From UBA7446 sp024639165 (GTDB lineage: Bacteria; Bacteroidota; Bacteroidia; Flavobacteriales; Flavobacteriaceae): a stretch of DNA of 64,000 bases. Below, piece by piece: positions 7,954-16,470 of this stretch. Each line of letters starts with the position of its first letter. Positions within the stretch are counted from its first letter, which is position 1. The stretch lies in the NCBI GenBank assembly GCA_024639165.1, contig JAHEIX010000011.1, positions 1 through 64,000 of the forward strand, given 5' to 3'. The translations under genes and the position numbers were made by a program. The notes below the pieces were generated by a model, which worked only from the letters and a program-made list of their open reading frames with translations, was not told the origin of the DNA and did no database searches.

Positions 7954-9471
7954 CTAAAGTAATGATTTTGCTGTCATGGCTGCAGGCTGTTCAATTCCCA
8001 TAAGCTCGAGCACTGTAGGTGCAATATCACAAAGCGCGCCTTCGTCAATGCTTTTGGCATCGGCATCAATCAAATATACAGGCACCAAGTTGGTCGTATG
8101 GGCTGTATTTGGGCTTCCGTCTGGATTTATCATGGTGTCGCAGTTTCCGTGGTCTGCAATAATAATAACTGAATAACCCCCTTCTTTTGCAGCCGCTACT
8201 ACCTCTGCCGTACAGGCATCTGTGGTTTCGCAGGCTTTTATGGCCGCTGCCATGTCGCCAGTGTGACCAACCATGTCGGGATTGGCAAAGTTTAGGCATA
8301 CAAAATCAGTAGCCCTTGCTTTTAACTTGGGCACGATGGCATCACGAATGTCAAAAGCACTCATTTCGGGTTGCAAGTCGTAGGTAGCTACTTTTGGTGA
8401 AGGACACAAAATACGCTCTTCGCCATCAAAAGGTTCTTCACGTCCGCCATTAAAGAAAAAGGTAACGTGCGGGTATTTTTCGGTTTCCGCAATACGAATT
8501 TGCTTTTTTCCTGCAGCTGCCAATACTTCGCCAAGCGTTTGCTGAATGTTCTCTTTGTCATAAACCACGTTGACGTCTTTAAAAGATTCGTCATAGTTTG
8601 TTAGGGTTACGTAGTATAGCGATAGGGGCTCCATGTCTTGCGCTGGAAAGGGCATCTGGCTCAAGGCTTGTGTAAGTTGTCGCCCACGATCGGTGCGGAA
8701 ATTAAAGAAAATCACCACATCTCCTTCTTTGATGCGACTACTGGTAACCTCGCCATTTTCGGGAAGGACAATCGGTTCAATAAATTCGTCTGTAGTACCC
8801 CCGTCATAATTGGCCTGCATGGTTTGAGCAAGGTTTTCGGTTTGGGTTCCCGTACCGTGAACGAGTAAGTCATACGCTTTTTTGACACGCTCCCAACGCT
8901 GATCTCTATCCATTGCAAAATAGCGACCCACCACGCTTGCTAAGTGTGCGTTTGTCGCAGCACATATTTCTTGTACTTGGCTTAAAAACGCGACTCCTGA
9001 TTTGGGGTCTACATCACGTCCGTCCGTAAACGCATGTACATAGCTTTTAGGCACTTTGGCATTGTGTGCAGCTTTTAGCAATCCTTCAATGTGGTTGATG
9101 TGGGCATGTACGCCACCATCCGAAACCAGTCCTAGGAAGTGAACGGATTTGTTGTTTGCTTCGGCATGGGCAAAGGCATCTTTAAGAACCGCTTCGTCTT
9201 TTAGGGTGTCTTGGGTTACGGCCATATTGATTTTGGCCAAATCTTGATAGACTACACGACCCGCACCGAGGTTAACGTGTCCTACTTCACTGTTTCCCAT
9301 TTGTCCTTCGGGAAGCCCAACGTGCATACCGTCTGTGTGGAGTACGTTGTGAACGGCCGCTGTGCTAAGACTGTCTACAAAAGGGGTATTGGCTTGGGCT
9401 ACTGCCGAAACTGCTGGATTGGGGGAGATGCCCCAACCGTCTAAAATCATTAAAACAACACGTTTGCTCAT
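7954..9471 (-). CDS. gpmI: 2,3-bisphosphoglycerate-independent phosphoglycerate mutase
   Basis: Glycolytic/gluconeogenic enzyme interconverting 3- and 2-phosphoglycerate with two metal ions. The N-terminal MILDGWG provides metal ligand D11, and GQMGNSEVGHVNLGAGRVVYQD carries the phospho-acceptor Ser61. C-terminal ligands are in LNFANPDMVGHTGD and IIADHGNCD. Length 505 residues is standard. It is the first gene of a four-gene minus-strand operon (gpmI, thioredoxin, map, methyltransferase) with a promoter-like element just upstream. Confidence 0.97.
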   Translation of the reverse strand: MSKRVVLMILDGWGISPNPAVSAVAQANTPFVDSLSTAAVHNVLHTDGMHVGLPEGQMGNSEVGHVNLGAGRVVYQDLAKINMAVTQDTLKDEAVLKDAFAHAEANNKSVHFLGLVSDGGVHAHINHIEGLLKAAHNAKVPKSYVHAFTDGRDVDPKSGVAFLSQVQEICAATNAHLASVVGRYFAMDRDQRWERVKKAYDLLVHGTGTQTENLAQTMQANYDGGTTDEFIEPIVLPENGEVTSSRIKEGDVVIFFNFRTDRGRQLTQALSQMPFPAQDMEPLSLYYVTLTNYDESFKDVNVVYDKENIQQTLGEVLAAAGKKQIRIAETEKYPHVTFFFNGGREEPFDGEERILCPSPKVATYDLQPEMSAFDIRDAIVPKLKARATDFVCLNFANPDMVGHTGDMAAAIKACETTDACTAEVVAAAKEGGYSVIIIADHGNCDTMINPDGSPNTAHTTNLVPVYLIDADAKSIDEGALCDIAPTVLELMGIEQPAAMTAKSLL

Positions 9472-9488
9472 AGGTTTAGGTTATGTTG

Positions 9489-9496
9489 CAAAGATA
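9489..9496 (-). promoter_or_regulatory. Putative TAnnTTTG promoter of gpmI
   Basis: On the minus strand the element reads TATCTTTG, a perfect match to TAnnTTTG, 17 bp upstream of the gpmI ATG. No clear -33 TTG at a fixed spacing was found. Confidence 0.6.
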
Positions 9497-9688
9497 CTGT
9501 AAAGGGAAATGTTTGCGAAGGGATTTTTCACATTCCATATTTTTGTTTAATTTTAATGTAACAAACCCCAAATTTGTGCTTCTATATAGTATAATCCGCA
9601 AATCGAATCGTACCTGCCCACAAAACGAATTGTACCTAGAATGTAGCTTCTTTTGAATTAGTTGTGTCTTGTGTGCCAAACGCGCCCC
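9497..9688. other. AT-rich intergenic stretch with imperfect direct repeat
   Basis: Region between divergent gpmI and the broken membrane-protein gene. It contains two near-identical 12-mers, CGAATCGTACCT (9604-9615) and CGAATTGTACCT (9626-9637), spaced 22 bp start to start. The second shares ACGAATTGYACC with the repeats at 10600-10710 on the other side of the broken gene. No ORF is credible here. Confidence 0.6.
9604..9637. repeat. Imperfect 12-bp direct repeat, 22-bp period
   Basis: CGAATCGTACCT and CGAATTGTACCT match at 11 of 12 positions and are two helical turns apart, 52 bp before the ATG at 9689. This could be an operator for a regulator that binds direct repeats, or a remnant of the REP-like family seen downstream. 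The sequence alone does not decide. Confidence 0.55.
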
Positions 9689-10481
9689 ATGTCCAAGAAT
9701 TTTTTTTCCTACTCATACCTATACGCACTCATTATTTTTATCGGCTTTTTTGACGCATACAGCTATTATTTCTGCTTTGGTATTGATATTAGTAGCTTTA
9801 TGACAACGGGGGAGATACTGACTTCTTTTTTTCCAAAAATGTTGTTTGTGCTTCCAATTATTGGTGTGTTCTTCTACATAGGCGTCATAAATGATAGGTC
9901 TAAACGTAAGGTAACTAACAACCCTCCTAAAGGAATAATGCTCAGATTAAAGAGGTTAAAGCTTTTATTTTTAGCACCAAAAAAAAAATTAAAAGATGTT
10001 CTTAGGATACTTAATCTTATCAACATCCTCTGCACTATTATTATAATGTGGCTAGGCTTTTTACTTTATCCTATATCTATTGGATGGTACTTGTTTTATA
10101 CTGAAATACCTTTTCAAGCACATTTTTTTGGTAGTAACATGGCTACCGTTTTTTTGTTTTTCACGACATTTATGTCTTTAATATCTTGATAATGAAGAGC
10201 TTTTTTCATACCTTATTACATACGGGGTAATCATTACCTGTCTAGCCTTCATTGGTTTGTCCAACAGAGAAAAAGCCACATCAATTGTTTCGGGGGAGCC
10301 CACACATGTTGTTAGCTATTCAATAGATTCAAAGAAAATAAGCACCACGCCTTCTTATCTGTTTATTGGGATGACTGAAAACTACCTTTTTTTTAGAAAC
10401 ACAAACGACGGGAGTAATTCAATTGTCAAAATTGAGGACATTCAAGATTTTAAAATGAAGAAAATTCAAAAGCAAGATTGA
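9689..10481 (+). pseudogene. Frameshifted multi-pass membrane protein of unknown function
   Basis: An open frame from ATG 9689 encodes a membrane protein with about three hydrophobic segments and ends with three adjacent stops (TGA TAA TGA from 10187). The +1 frame continues without a break from about 10182 to 10481 and supplies DNEELFSYLITYGV then a further membrane helix (about YLITYGVIITCLAFIGL) and a hydrophilic tail with YLFIGMTENYLFFRN and IVKIEDIQDF. The two parts read as one four-helix protein broken by a single-base change. Alternatives are a sequencing error or +1 recoding at TCT-TGA. No function is recognised. It lies alone between repeat-containing spacers, which suggests a decaying accessory gene. 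Confidence 0.6.
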
Positions 10482-10600
10482 TTTTAGCCCTAAAACAATC
10501 GCGCTTGCCGCTGTGGGTTGGCATAGTTCATTGTAAAGATCCCTCTGGTGCGCGTCTGTGACGCGTACCTATTTTAATACGGTTGGTCACGCGTTGCAAA

Positions 10601-10619
10601 TGCGCCAGCAGTACGAATT
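10601..10619 (+). repeat. 19-bp direct repeat, copy 1
   Basis: TGCGCCAGCAGTACGAATT occurs here and exactly again at 10692-10710, 91 bp downstream. The first 8 bases after the T form the left arm of a perfect inverted repeat with 10630-10637. Confidence 0.85.
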
Positions 10620-10637
10620 GCACCCCTCCGCTGGCGC
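10602..10637. repeat. REP-like imperfect palindrome
   Basis: GCGCCAGC (10602-10609) pairs perfectly with GCTGGCGC (10630-10637) across a 20-base loop, giving a GC-rich stem. There is no T-run, so it is unlikely to be a plain terminator. Confidence 0.7.
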
Positions 10638-10691
10638 GAGGGTTACTCTCGTGCCAAGTAAATATGTTTAAAAAGGCACAAGACACAGCCT

Positions 10692-10710
10692 TGCGCCAGC
10701 AGTACGAATT
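10692..10710 (+). repeat. 19-bp direct repeat, copy 2
   Basis: Exact second copy of the 19-mer at 10601-10619. The flanks have diverged (ATTACCC instead of ATTGCACCC) and it lacks the right-hand stem arm. It ends 15 bp beyond the stop of the minus-strand lipoprotein gene. Confidence 0.85.
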
Positions 10711-10725
10711 ACCCGCCTACTTTTT

Positions 10726-11274
10726 CTAATCGTTTAATCTAAAATAAGCCTCCATATAATTAGCGGTATTGAGGTATTCCTTTTGTAGGTTACGTAGAAA
10801 AACAAGGTTTGCATTACGCTTCTCGTGGTTTGGCATAAGGGCATCTTGTCCGTTTAAGTCGGTTAGTGTGATGATGATAAACCATTTTTCATTTCGAGTG
10901 GTATAAAAGCTGTTAAAAAAGCCTGGAACGCCTCTATCTTCATCCGAAAGTGCAGCGTCGATAAGTATGGGTATAAAATTTAAGGTGCGTGTAGTACGCC
11001 TGCGGTCATACACATTCATGATATAGGGTTTGCTGTCAATCCATAGCGGTATCTTTCGGTTTATTCCCGGTAGCTGATATTTGGTGTTGATGAACGTATA
11101 AAACTCATCTGCTTCTTTGGGGTCTTCAAAAATAAATCCGTGCTGCTTGGGTAAATCACGCTTAAAACGCTTGGCTATTTTGACCTTGTCTGTTTTGATA
11201 TTGGGCGCAAAGCTAAGGGGAATGCAGCTCGTAAAAAAAGCAAACATCAATATGTATACAAGTAGGTGTTTCAT
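10726..11274 (-). CDS. Lipoprotein of unknown function
   Basis: 182-residue protein with a lipoprotein signal (MKHLLVYILMFAFFTSC, lipobox FTSC) followed by a soluble domain. I recognise no family. The mature part contains KQHGFIFEDPKEADEFYTFIN and FIIITLTDLNGQDAL, compatible with a small alpha/beta fold. It is probably anchored in the cell envelope. It is the last gene of a three-gene minus-strand group (GNAT, VanY-type peptidase, lipoprotein), 35 bp behind the peptidase gene, and ends beside the REP-like repeat. Confidence 0.75.
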   Translation of the reverse strand: MKHLLVYILMFAFFTSCIPLSFAPNIKTDKVKIAKRFKRDLPKQHGFIFEDPKEADEFYTFINTKYQLPGINRKIPLWIDSKPYIMNVYDRRRTTRTLNFIPILIDAALSDEDRGVPGFFNSFYTTRNEKWFIIITLTDLNGQDALMPNHEKRNANLVFLRNLQKEYLNTANYMEAYFRLND

Positions 11275-11309
11275 TCGTACTTATTGGCAAAATCTATGCC
11301 ACCAACTAA

Positions 11310-12011
11310 CTAATCTTCGATTAACTTGGTGTTAATCCCTTTAACGTAAGTGTGGTAATAAGCGTCCCAAAAATCACGATCTATATGTTCACTTCCCTTA
11401 ACTCCAACAGATTTAAAATAAGCAAAGGCCATGCGTGAATTGTAGTTGTTGAGAAAGACTTTTGCCTCGGGCAAATAGCTGTAATGCCACGGCTCGTAGG
11501 AAAAGCCAGCGCGTTTGGCATCCTTGGTATAGACCAAATAAAACCCAAAGCGGTGGGCGTTGGTTTGCATCCATTGGTGTAGGGGCGCAAAAGGACCGTT
11601 GCCGTGAAATTTTTCGGGTACTAATAGGCGTTTTTGGTTGGGTGCGTTGGCATCGGTAATGTCAATGTCGGTGCCCCAATGGTGGCGCGAAGTGCCGGGA
11701 ATGGTGGAGTACTCCAAAATACGCTGAATGGCAGCCGTGGGCGTTAGTCCCTCGGCGGTGTAGCGGGTGTATTTGTCCTCAAAAATCTGTTGTTGGCGTG
11801 CAAACGAACGGTATGCCGAAACCAGTTGTAAATCGATACCGTCTTGTAGTGCAGCGGTTTGCATGGCGCAAAACGCCTCGGCGGTGTTGGGTGTCAGTTG
11901 GTATGTTTCTAGCGTTGTCAGGTGGCTTTCATCTATCCCAATGAGGTGGGTGATATTGATTTGCCCCCATACCATTTGACACATCAAAACAAAAATTAGG
12001 CTTCGTCGCAT
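11310..12011 (-). CDS. D-alanyl-D-alanine carboxypeptidase, VanY/M15B family
   Basis: Zinc peptidase that trims terminal D-Ala from peptidoglycan stem peptides. A signal peptide (to about MVWGQ) directs it to the periplasm. The M15 signature SRHHWGTDID spans residues 108-117, giving zinc ligands H110 and D117, and EPWHYS at 173-178 provides the catalytic Glu and third ligand H176. Length 233 residues is usual for exported VanY-like enzymes. Its 5' end overlaps the upstream GNAT gene by 16 bp. Confidence 0.92.
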   Translation of the reverse strand: MRRSLIFVLMCQMVWGQINITHLIGIDESHLTTLETYQLTPNTAEAFCAMQTAALQDGIDLQLVSAYRSFARQQQIFEDKYTRYTAEGLTPTAAIQRILEYSTIPGTSRHHWGTDIDITDANAPNQKRLLVPEKFHGNGPFAPLHQWMQTNAHRFGFYLVYTKDAKRAGFSYEPWHYSYLPEAKVFLNNYNSRMAFAYFKSVGVKGSEHIDRDFWDAYYHTYVKGINTKLIED

Positions 12012-12445
12012 AGGTTTTTTAGCATATAATAGTGTGTTCCTCCATAGGGGAGTTCAAAAGTCTCGCCTTGTTTTTGGTAGCCACAGGCTTCGTAAAAAGG
12101 CACGGCAATTAGGCGTGCGTTCATCCATACCGTGCTAATATTTTGTAGGCGCACGTGCTGTTCCGCATGGGCAACGAGTTGCTTGCCAATCCCTTGTCCT
12201 TGAAAATGTTCCAAAACGGCCATACCTCTAAGTTGTACGTCTCTGTTGTTTGTTAGTAATGTCAATACACCAATGGCTTTATTTTCTAGGTAGGCACCCA
12301 AATGTATGGTACTGTTGTCTTCGTCACGATCAAAAGCACAGCTGCTTAATGAAAGCCCCTTTCGCAAGACGGGGTGACGTACTGTGTAGGTGGCTGCTGC
12401 TTTAATTTGTTTAAATTGTATGTTTGTATGCTTTTGCAAGTGCAA
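11996..12445 (-). CDS. GNAT family N-acetyltransferase
   Basis: Acetyl-CoA dependent acyltransferase of about 149 residues. The acetyl-CoA loop is visible as LRGMAVLEHFQGQGIGKQLV (Q/R-x-x-G-x-G/A pattern). The N-terminal TYTVRHPVLRKG and C-terminal PFYEACGYQKQG are typical of a common Bacteroidota GNAT subfamily. No in-frame ATG is near the N-terminus; the start given is a TTG at 12445, and another TTG at 12439 is possible. The substrate is unknown. The start lies only 2 bp from the divergent GNAT gene. Confidence 0.85.
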   Translation of the reverse strand: MHLQKHTNIQFKQIKAAATYTVRHPVLRKGLSLSSCAFDRDEDNSTIHLGAYLENKAIGVLTLLTNNRDVQLRGMAVLEHFQGQGIGKQLVAHAEQHVRLQNISTVWMNARLIAVPFYEACGYQKQGETFELPYGGTHYYMLKNLCDEA

Positions 12446-12447
12446 TT

Positions 12448-12879
12448 ATGGAAATTGATTTTAGATATTTAAATGTAGGGAATATCCCTGAAATTTTGCC
12501 ACTGATGCAAGATTTTACAGGGCATAAATATTCTGATGCCACCCACAGCAGTCGCTTTGCTGCTATGTTCCAACACGAATATGACTGTATTGGCTTTTAT
12601 GACCAAGATCATTTGATTGGTCTTTGCGGACTATGGTATCAAACCCGACACTATTCTGGAAAGAGTTGTGAGATAGATCACCTTTACATCAAACCGGAAT
12701 ATCAAGGGCAAGGTCTCGGAACTCGATTTATAGATTGGATTGGACTTAAACTCCAAAAAGAAGGCTACGAAGCACTGGAACTCAATGCCTACAAGGAGAA
12801 CATTGCCTCACACCGGCTCTATGCCCGAGAAGGCTTTGAGCATCTTGGTTTTCACTTCGTTAAGCGTTTGGGCGAATAG
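12448..12879 (+). CDS. GNAT family N-acetyltransferase
   Basis: 143-residue acetyltransferase, starting at ATG 12448. The acetyl-CoA binding motif is IKPEYQGQGLGTRFIDW, and the C-terminal ASHRLYAREGFEHLGFHF is the standard GNAT ending. The substrate cannot be inferred. It is transcribed divergently from another GNAT gene with just 2 bp between the presumed start codons, so each gene's promoter must lie inside the other's coding sequence or transcripts are leaderless. Confidence 0.88.
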   Translation: MEIDFRYLNVGNIPEILPLMQDFTGHKYSDATHSSRFAAMFQHEYDCIGFYDQDHLIGLCGLWYQTRHYSGKSCEIDHLYIKPEYQGQGLGTRFIDWIGLKLQKEGYEALELNAYKENIASHRLYAREGFEHLGFHFVKRLGE

Positions 12880-12881
12880 CG

Positions 12882-12889
12882 TATATTTG
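12882..12889 (+). promoter_or_regulatory. Putative TAnnTTTG promoter
   Basis: TATATTTG, a perfect TAnnTTTG match, just after the GNAT stop and about 75 bp before the ATG at 12964. It would give a leader of about 70 nt, longer than others in this window. Confidence 0.5.
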
Positions 12890-12963
12890 TTAAGTGAGTA
12901 ACGTTTTTTTGATATCCAACAGACAATACGTTTCTTACCACAGCCAACCCAAAGTATCTTTTT

Positions 12964-13692
12964 ATGCGACAGCTTTTTGTTTTTTTACTTTTTGCGCCAA
13001 TGCTCATGGCCCAAACCGATTATCGCACTTGGCTAAGGGGTAAGATTCTCTACCAAAATCAAAATGTGATTGCCGCCAATGTGGTTAATACAACCACCAA
13101 GGAGGCTACAATTTCAGACAACAATGGTGACTTCGCCATACAAGTGATGATGGGCGACGAGTTGGTTTTCACTTCTTTGCAGTATCAAATTCGTGTTGTT
13201 AAAGTAACAAAAGAAATATTGCAACGCGGCCGCCTTGTTATTGACGTAAATGAAAAAATAACAGAACTGGAAGAGGTAGTAGTAACTCCAGAACAACGGC
13301 AGAAATTTTTGGACCTCCGAGCGGAAGAATTTAAGAAGTTTGACTATGAGCGTGATCGTTCCACGCGCTTGGAAAATGAGTTGATGAATAAAGATCAACT
13401 TACGAATGGCGTGAACTTCGTCAGTGTTTTTAAGGCGCTATACCGTATGGTTGAAAACAAAGACAAAGCAAAAGAAAAAACCTATGAGCTCAAACCAAGT
13501 GAGGTCATCCGCCAGCTTTATGACGATGCTTTTTTTATCGAACAATTAGGTATAGAAAAAGACAACATTGGATTGTTTTTGTTGTATTGTGATGACGAGG
13601 TCAAAACCAAACAGCTTCTCGAGGAAAAATCGAATTTTGAAATCATGGATTTCTTGGTTAAAGCCAGTGAAAAGTTTAATAAAAACAATTGA
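12964..13692 (+). CDS. Exported protein with carboxypeptidase-like regulatory domain
   Basis: 242-residue protein with signal peptide (cleavage near LMAQT). Residues about 22-105 form a beta-sandwich of the CarboxypepD_reg-like type: LRGKILYQNQNVIAANVVNTTT, then SDNNGDFAIQVMMGDELVFTSLQY, the same module that begins SusC proteins. The remainder is charged and helical with no recognised enzyme domain. It probably works at the outer membrane or in the periplasm. It overlaps the next gene by 1 bp (TGATG) and shares a run with DUF6702 and M1 peptidase genes, an arrangement I recall from other Flavobacteriia. Confidence 0.85.
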   Translation: MRQLFVFLLFAPMLMAQTDYRTWLRGKILYQNQNVIAANVVNTTTKEATISDNNGDFAIQVMMGDELVFTSLQYQIRVVKVTKEILQRGRLVIDVNEKITELEEVVVTPEQRQKFLDLRAEEFKKFDYERDRSTRLENELMNKDQLTNGVNFVSVFKALYRMVENKDKAKEKTYELKPSEVIRQLYDDAFFIEQLGIEKDNIGLFLLYCDDEVKTKQLLEEKSNFEIMDFLVKASEKFNKNN

Positions 13693-14183
13693 TGCGGTTT
13701 TTGTTTTTTTTGTGCTTAGTGCCCCTTTTTTCAGCTTCTACTCACAAATATTATGTGAGTACTACGGATATGTTTTTTAAGCCTGAGCAAAATCAATTGC
13801 AGCTAGTCGTACGCGTTTTTACAGACGATTATACCGCTTCACTTTCTCGCTTCACTTCTTCAGAAATAAAATTAGACCCCGACCAACTTTCAGAGACAGT
13901 ACTGTCGGAGCATATGTCCGCTTATTTTCAGCAGCATTTTCAACTCAAGTCTCCTGCATCTCCAGTTTCTTTTTCTTTTGTTGGATGGGACTATAAACAA
14001 GATCAGACGATTTTATATGCTTCTTTTGATTCCTTACCAAAAATGACGGAATTGGAGTGGTCCAATACTTTTTTGATGGACGTCTTTCCTGACCAAAAAA
14101 ACATTGTTGTGCTCACAACACCCAAGGGGAAGAAAAGTTATTTACATACCCGAGATCGTATTTTTGCAAAATTCAGTTTATAA
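13692..14183 (+). CDS. DUF6702 family exported protein
   Basis: 163-residue protein with a signal peptide (MRFLFFLCLVPLFSASTHK). The pattern HKYYVSTTDMFFKPEQNQLQLVVRVFTDD followed by a helical middle and FVGWDYKQDQTILYASFD matches the DUF6702 family as I remember it; function unknown. ATG 13692 is preferred over the overlapping TTG. It is coupled to the upstream gene by a shared base and is followed after 41 bp by the M1 peptidase gene. Confidence 0.8.
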   Translation: MRFLFFLCLVPLFSASTHKYYVSTTDMFFKPEQNQLQLVVRVFTDDYTASLSRFTSSEIKLDPDQLSETVLSEHMSAYFQQHFQLKSPASPVSFSFVGWDYKQDQTILYASFDSLPKMTELEWSNTFLMDVFPDQKNIVVLTTPKGKKSYLHTRDRIFAKFSL

Positions 14184-14224
14184 TCTTCCGACAATCCAAT
14201 ATATTTATACAAAATCCATTGAAA

Positions 14225-16408
14225 ATGAAATTTAATTCAATTCTCACCTCAGTCTTAACGCTTTCTTTTGTTATCGCTTTTGCGCAAGAAATAACCACCC
14301 CACAGGGGCATACTAACCAGAACAAGTTTCGACAATTGTTCAACGAATTGGCTACGCCAAATGCTTACAGAACAGCATCTGGTGCGCCAGGCCCTGCCTA
14401 CTACCAACAGCAGGCAGATTATGTCATGGAGCTTACCTTGAATGACGACACTCAAGAATTGTTTGGCGATCAGACCATTACCTATACCAACAATTCGCCT
14501 GAAACGCTATCCTATTTATGGTTACAGCTTGACCAAAACGTTCGTGCTCGTGATGGCCAATCTTTTGATCGGCTTGATAATGGGAACGACTACTATGGAA
14601 CCCAACGTGCCGTTGGACCTGGATTTATTAATGCCTACATACTGGAAGAAAAGTTTGATGGCGGTTTTAAAATTGATTTATTGCAAGGTACTGATGGCAT
14701 GGATTTGCCATATACAGTACACCAAACCATGATGCGGATAGATTTGCCAACTCCATTGGCTTCAGGGACAGCGATTTCGTTTCGACTAAAGTGGCATTAC
14801 AATATTCCCAATCGTCAGTTTTGGGATGCCCGTTCTGGGTATGAATATTTTAAAAAGGACGATAATTATGCTTATTTCATTGCACAGTTTTTTCCACGTA
14901 TGGCAGTCTACAACGATGTTGAAGGTTGGCAAAACCAGCAGTTTTGGGGCAATGGCGAGTTTGCTCTTCCCTTTGGCGATTATGATGTAAAAATCACGGT
15001 TCCCGATGATCATATTGTTGAATCTACGGGGGTGTTGGAAAATCGTAAGGCAGTTTATTCATCAACCATGATGAAGCGTTTTAAGGAAGCAAAAAAATCA
15101 TACGATGCGCCTGTTTTTATTGTAACACAAGAAGAAGCAGAAGCCAATGAGAAAAGTACGCCCACAGGCACCAAAACATGGCACTTTACAGCTAAAAACG
15201 TACGTGATTTTGCCTTTGCCTCCTCTCGTAAGTTTATCGTTGACATGATGAATGTAGACGTTAATGGGAACGATGTAATGGCAGTTTCGGTATATCCAAA
15301 AGAGGGAAATCCACTTTGGGAACAGTGGTCTACAAAGACAGTGGCTAGCGCCTTGAAATCCTATTCACGTATGACCTTTGATTACCCTTATCACAAAGCG
15401 GTTTCGGTACACGCAGATGATGTGGGAATGGAATACCCTATGATTTGTTTCAATTTTGGACGACCTGATGAAAACGGATATTATAGCGACCGCACCAAGT
15501 TTGGTATGATAGGCGTTATAATTCATGAGGTGGGACACAATTTTTTCCCAATGATTGTCAATTCAGACGAACGTCAATGGGGTTGGATGGATGAAGGCTT
15601 AAATTCATTTGTTCAAATTATCGCTGAGCAAGATTTTGGCAAGTCACACCCAGATGCTATCCCTGGAATGGAGCATTACCCTTCCGACGACATGGATCCG
15701 CAAAATATAGTTCCTTATATGTCAGGTGATCAAGATTTTATTGCACCCATAATGGCAAACCCAGAGAACGTGTATCAACTTGGGCCTAATGCATATAGCA
15801 AGCCAGCAACAGCGCTAAATATTCTTAGAGAAACCGTGATGGGCCGTGAGTTGTTTGATCATGCCTTTAAGACCTTTTCGCAAAGGTGGATGTTTAAGCA
15901 CCCTACCCCTGAAGATTTTTTCCGCACCATGGAGGATGCCTCTGCTTTTGATTTGGATTGGTTCTGGCGTGGATGGTTTTTTACTACCGATGTTGTTGAT
16001 ATGGGCGTAGCGGGCGTTGAGGATATTAAAAAGTTTGATGATGATATGCGCTATTTTTCTCGTTATTATACAAACAGTTTACGGAATTTAACTCCTGATG
16101 ATTTCAATAATCGCAAAGAACCCAAAAAATTCTACAAGGTTACTTTTGAAAAACCAGGCGGTATTCCAATGCCCCTTATTGTGGAGTATTCTTATGCCGA
16201 TGGCACCAAGGAGCGCAAGACTTACCCTGCGCAAGTCTGGCGCAAGAGCGACCATGAGGTGAGTAAGTATATTGCTACAGACAAAGAGATTGTCGGCGTA
16301 TTGGTTGATCCAGATAACGCTACGGCAGATATCAATAAGGACAACAACACTTGGCCCAAGATACTGGAGGAAAACGATTTCGAAAAGTTCAAAAAACAAC
16401 AAGACTAA
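14225..16408 (+). CDS. M1 family zinc metallopeptidase, exported
   Basis: 727-residue aminopeptidase-like enzyme with signal peptide ending near IAFAQ. The zinc site is HEVGHN with H434, E435 and H438, and the third ligand E457 in WMDEGLNSF lies at the canonical 18-residue spacing. VGMEYPMICF stands in place of the usual GAMEN substrate loop, as is common in Bacteroidota M1 proteins. The preceding beta-rich region resembles the M1 N-domain. It probably degrades peptides in the periplasm or outside. ATG 14225 is chosen over a TTG two codons earlier. Confidence 0.93.
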   Translation: MKFNSILTSVLTLSFVIAFAQEITTPQGHTNQNKFRQLFNELATPNAYRTASGAPGPAYYQQQADYVMELTLNDDTQELFGDQTITYTNNSPETLSYLWLQLDQNVRARDGQSFDRLDNGNDYYGTQRAVGPGFINAYILEEKFDGGFKIDLLQGTDGMDLPYTVHQTMMRIDLPTPLASGTAISFRLKWHYNIPNRQFWDARSGYEYFKKDDNYAYFIAQFFPRMAVYNDVEGWQNQQFWGNGEFALPFGDYDVKITVPDDHIVESTGVLENRKAVYSSTMMKRFKEAKKSYDAPVFIVTQEEAEANEKSTPTGTKTWHFTAKNVRDFAFASSRKFIVDMMNVDVNGNDVMAVSVYPKEGNPLWEQWSTKTVASALKSYSRMTFDYPYHKAVSVHADDVGMEYPMICFNFGRPDENGYYSDRTKFGMIGVIIHEVGHNFFPMIVNSDERQWGWMDEGLNSFVQIIAEQDFGKSHPDAIPGMEHYPSDDMDPQNIVPYMSGDQDFIAPIMANPENVYQLGPNAYSKPATALNILRETVMGRELFDHAFKTFSQRWMFKHPTPEDFFRTMEDASAFDLDWFWRGWFFTTDVVDMGVAGVEDIKKFDDDMRYFSRYYTNSLRNLTPDDFNNRKEPKKFYKVTFEKPGGIPMPLIVEYSYADGTKERKTYPAQVWRKSDHEVSKYIATDKEIVGVLVDPDNATADINKDNNTWPKILEENDFEKFKKQQD

Positions 16409-16410
16409 AC

Positions 16411-16440
16411 AAAAAAGCCAGCTTATAAGCTGGCTTTTTT
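16411..16440. terminator. Bidirectional intrinsic terminator, perfect 30-bp palindrome
   Basis: AAAAAAGCCAGCTTA is followed directly by its exact reverse complement. GC-rich stem plus A-run/T-run on both sides makes it work in either direction, between the convergent M1 peptidase (stop at 16408) and M48 peptidase (stop at 16471). Confidence 0.92.
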
Positions 16441-16470
16441 TAACATTTGTTTTCAAGAATAAGGAGTCGC

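Larger units (their letters stand above)
10482..10725. other. Structured non-coding spacer with REP-like palindromes
   Basis: This 244-bp stretch has no credible ORF but several inverted and direct repeats: CGCGTC-TGT-GACGCG (10551-10565), GCGCCAGC/GCTGGCGC (10602-10637), CGAG/CTCG (10637-10651), GTGCC/GGCAC (10651-10679), and a 19-bp direct repeat. It is more GC-rich than the genes beside it. The arrangement resembles bacterial REP clusters; no transposase is nearby. Confidence 0.6.

Noticed and set aside
10257..10481. Independent small gene starting at TTG 10257
   Set aside because: Open reading extends upstream to 10182 with a membrane helix that continues the preceding gene; a frameshifted single gene explains it better.
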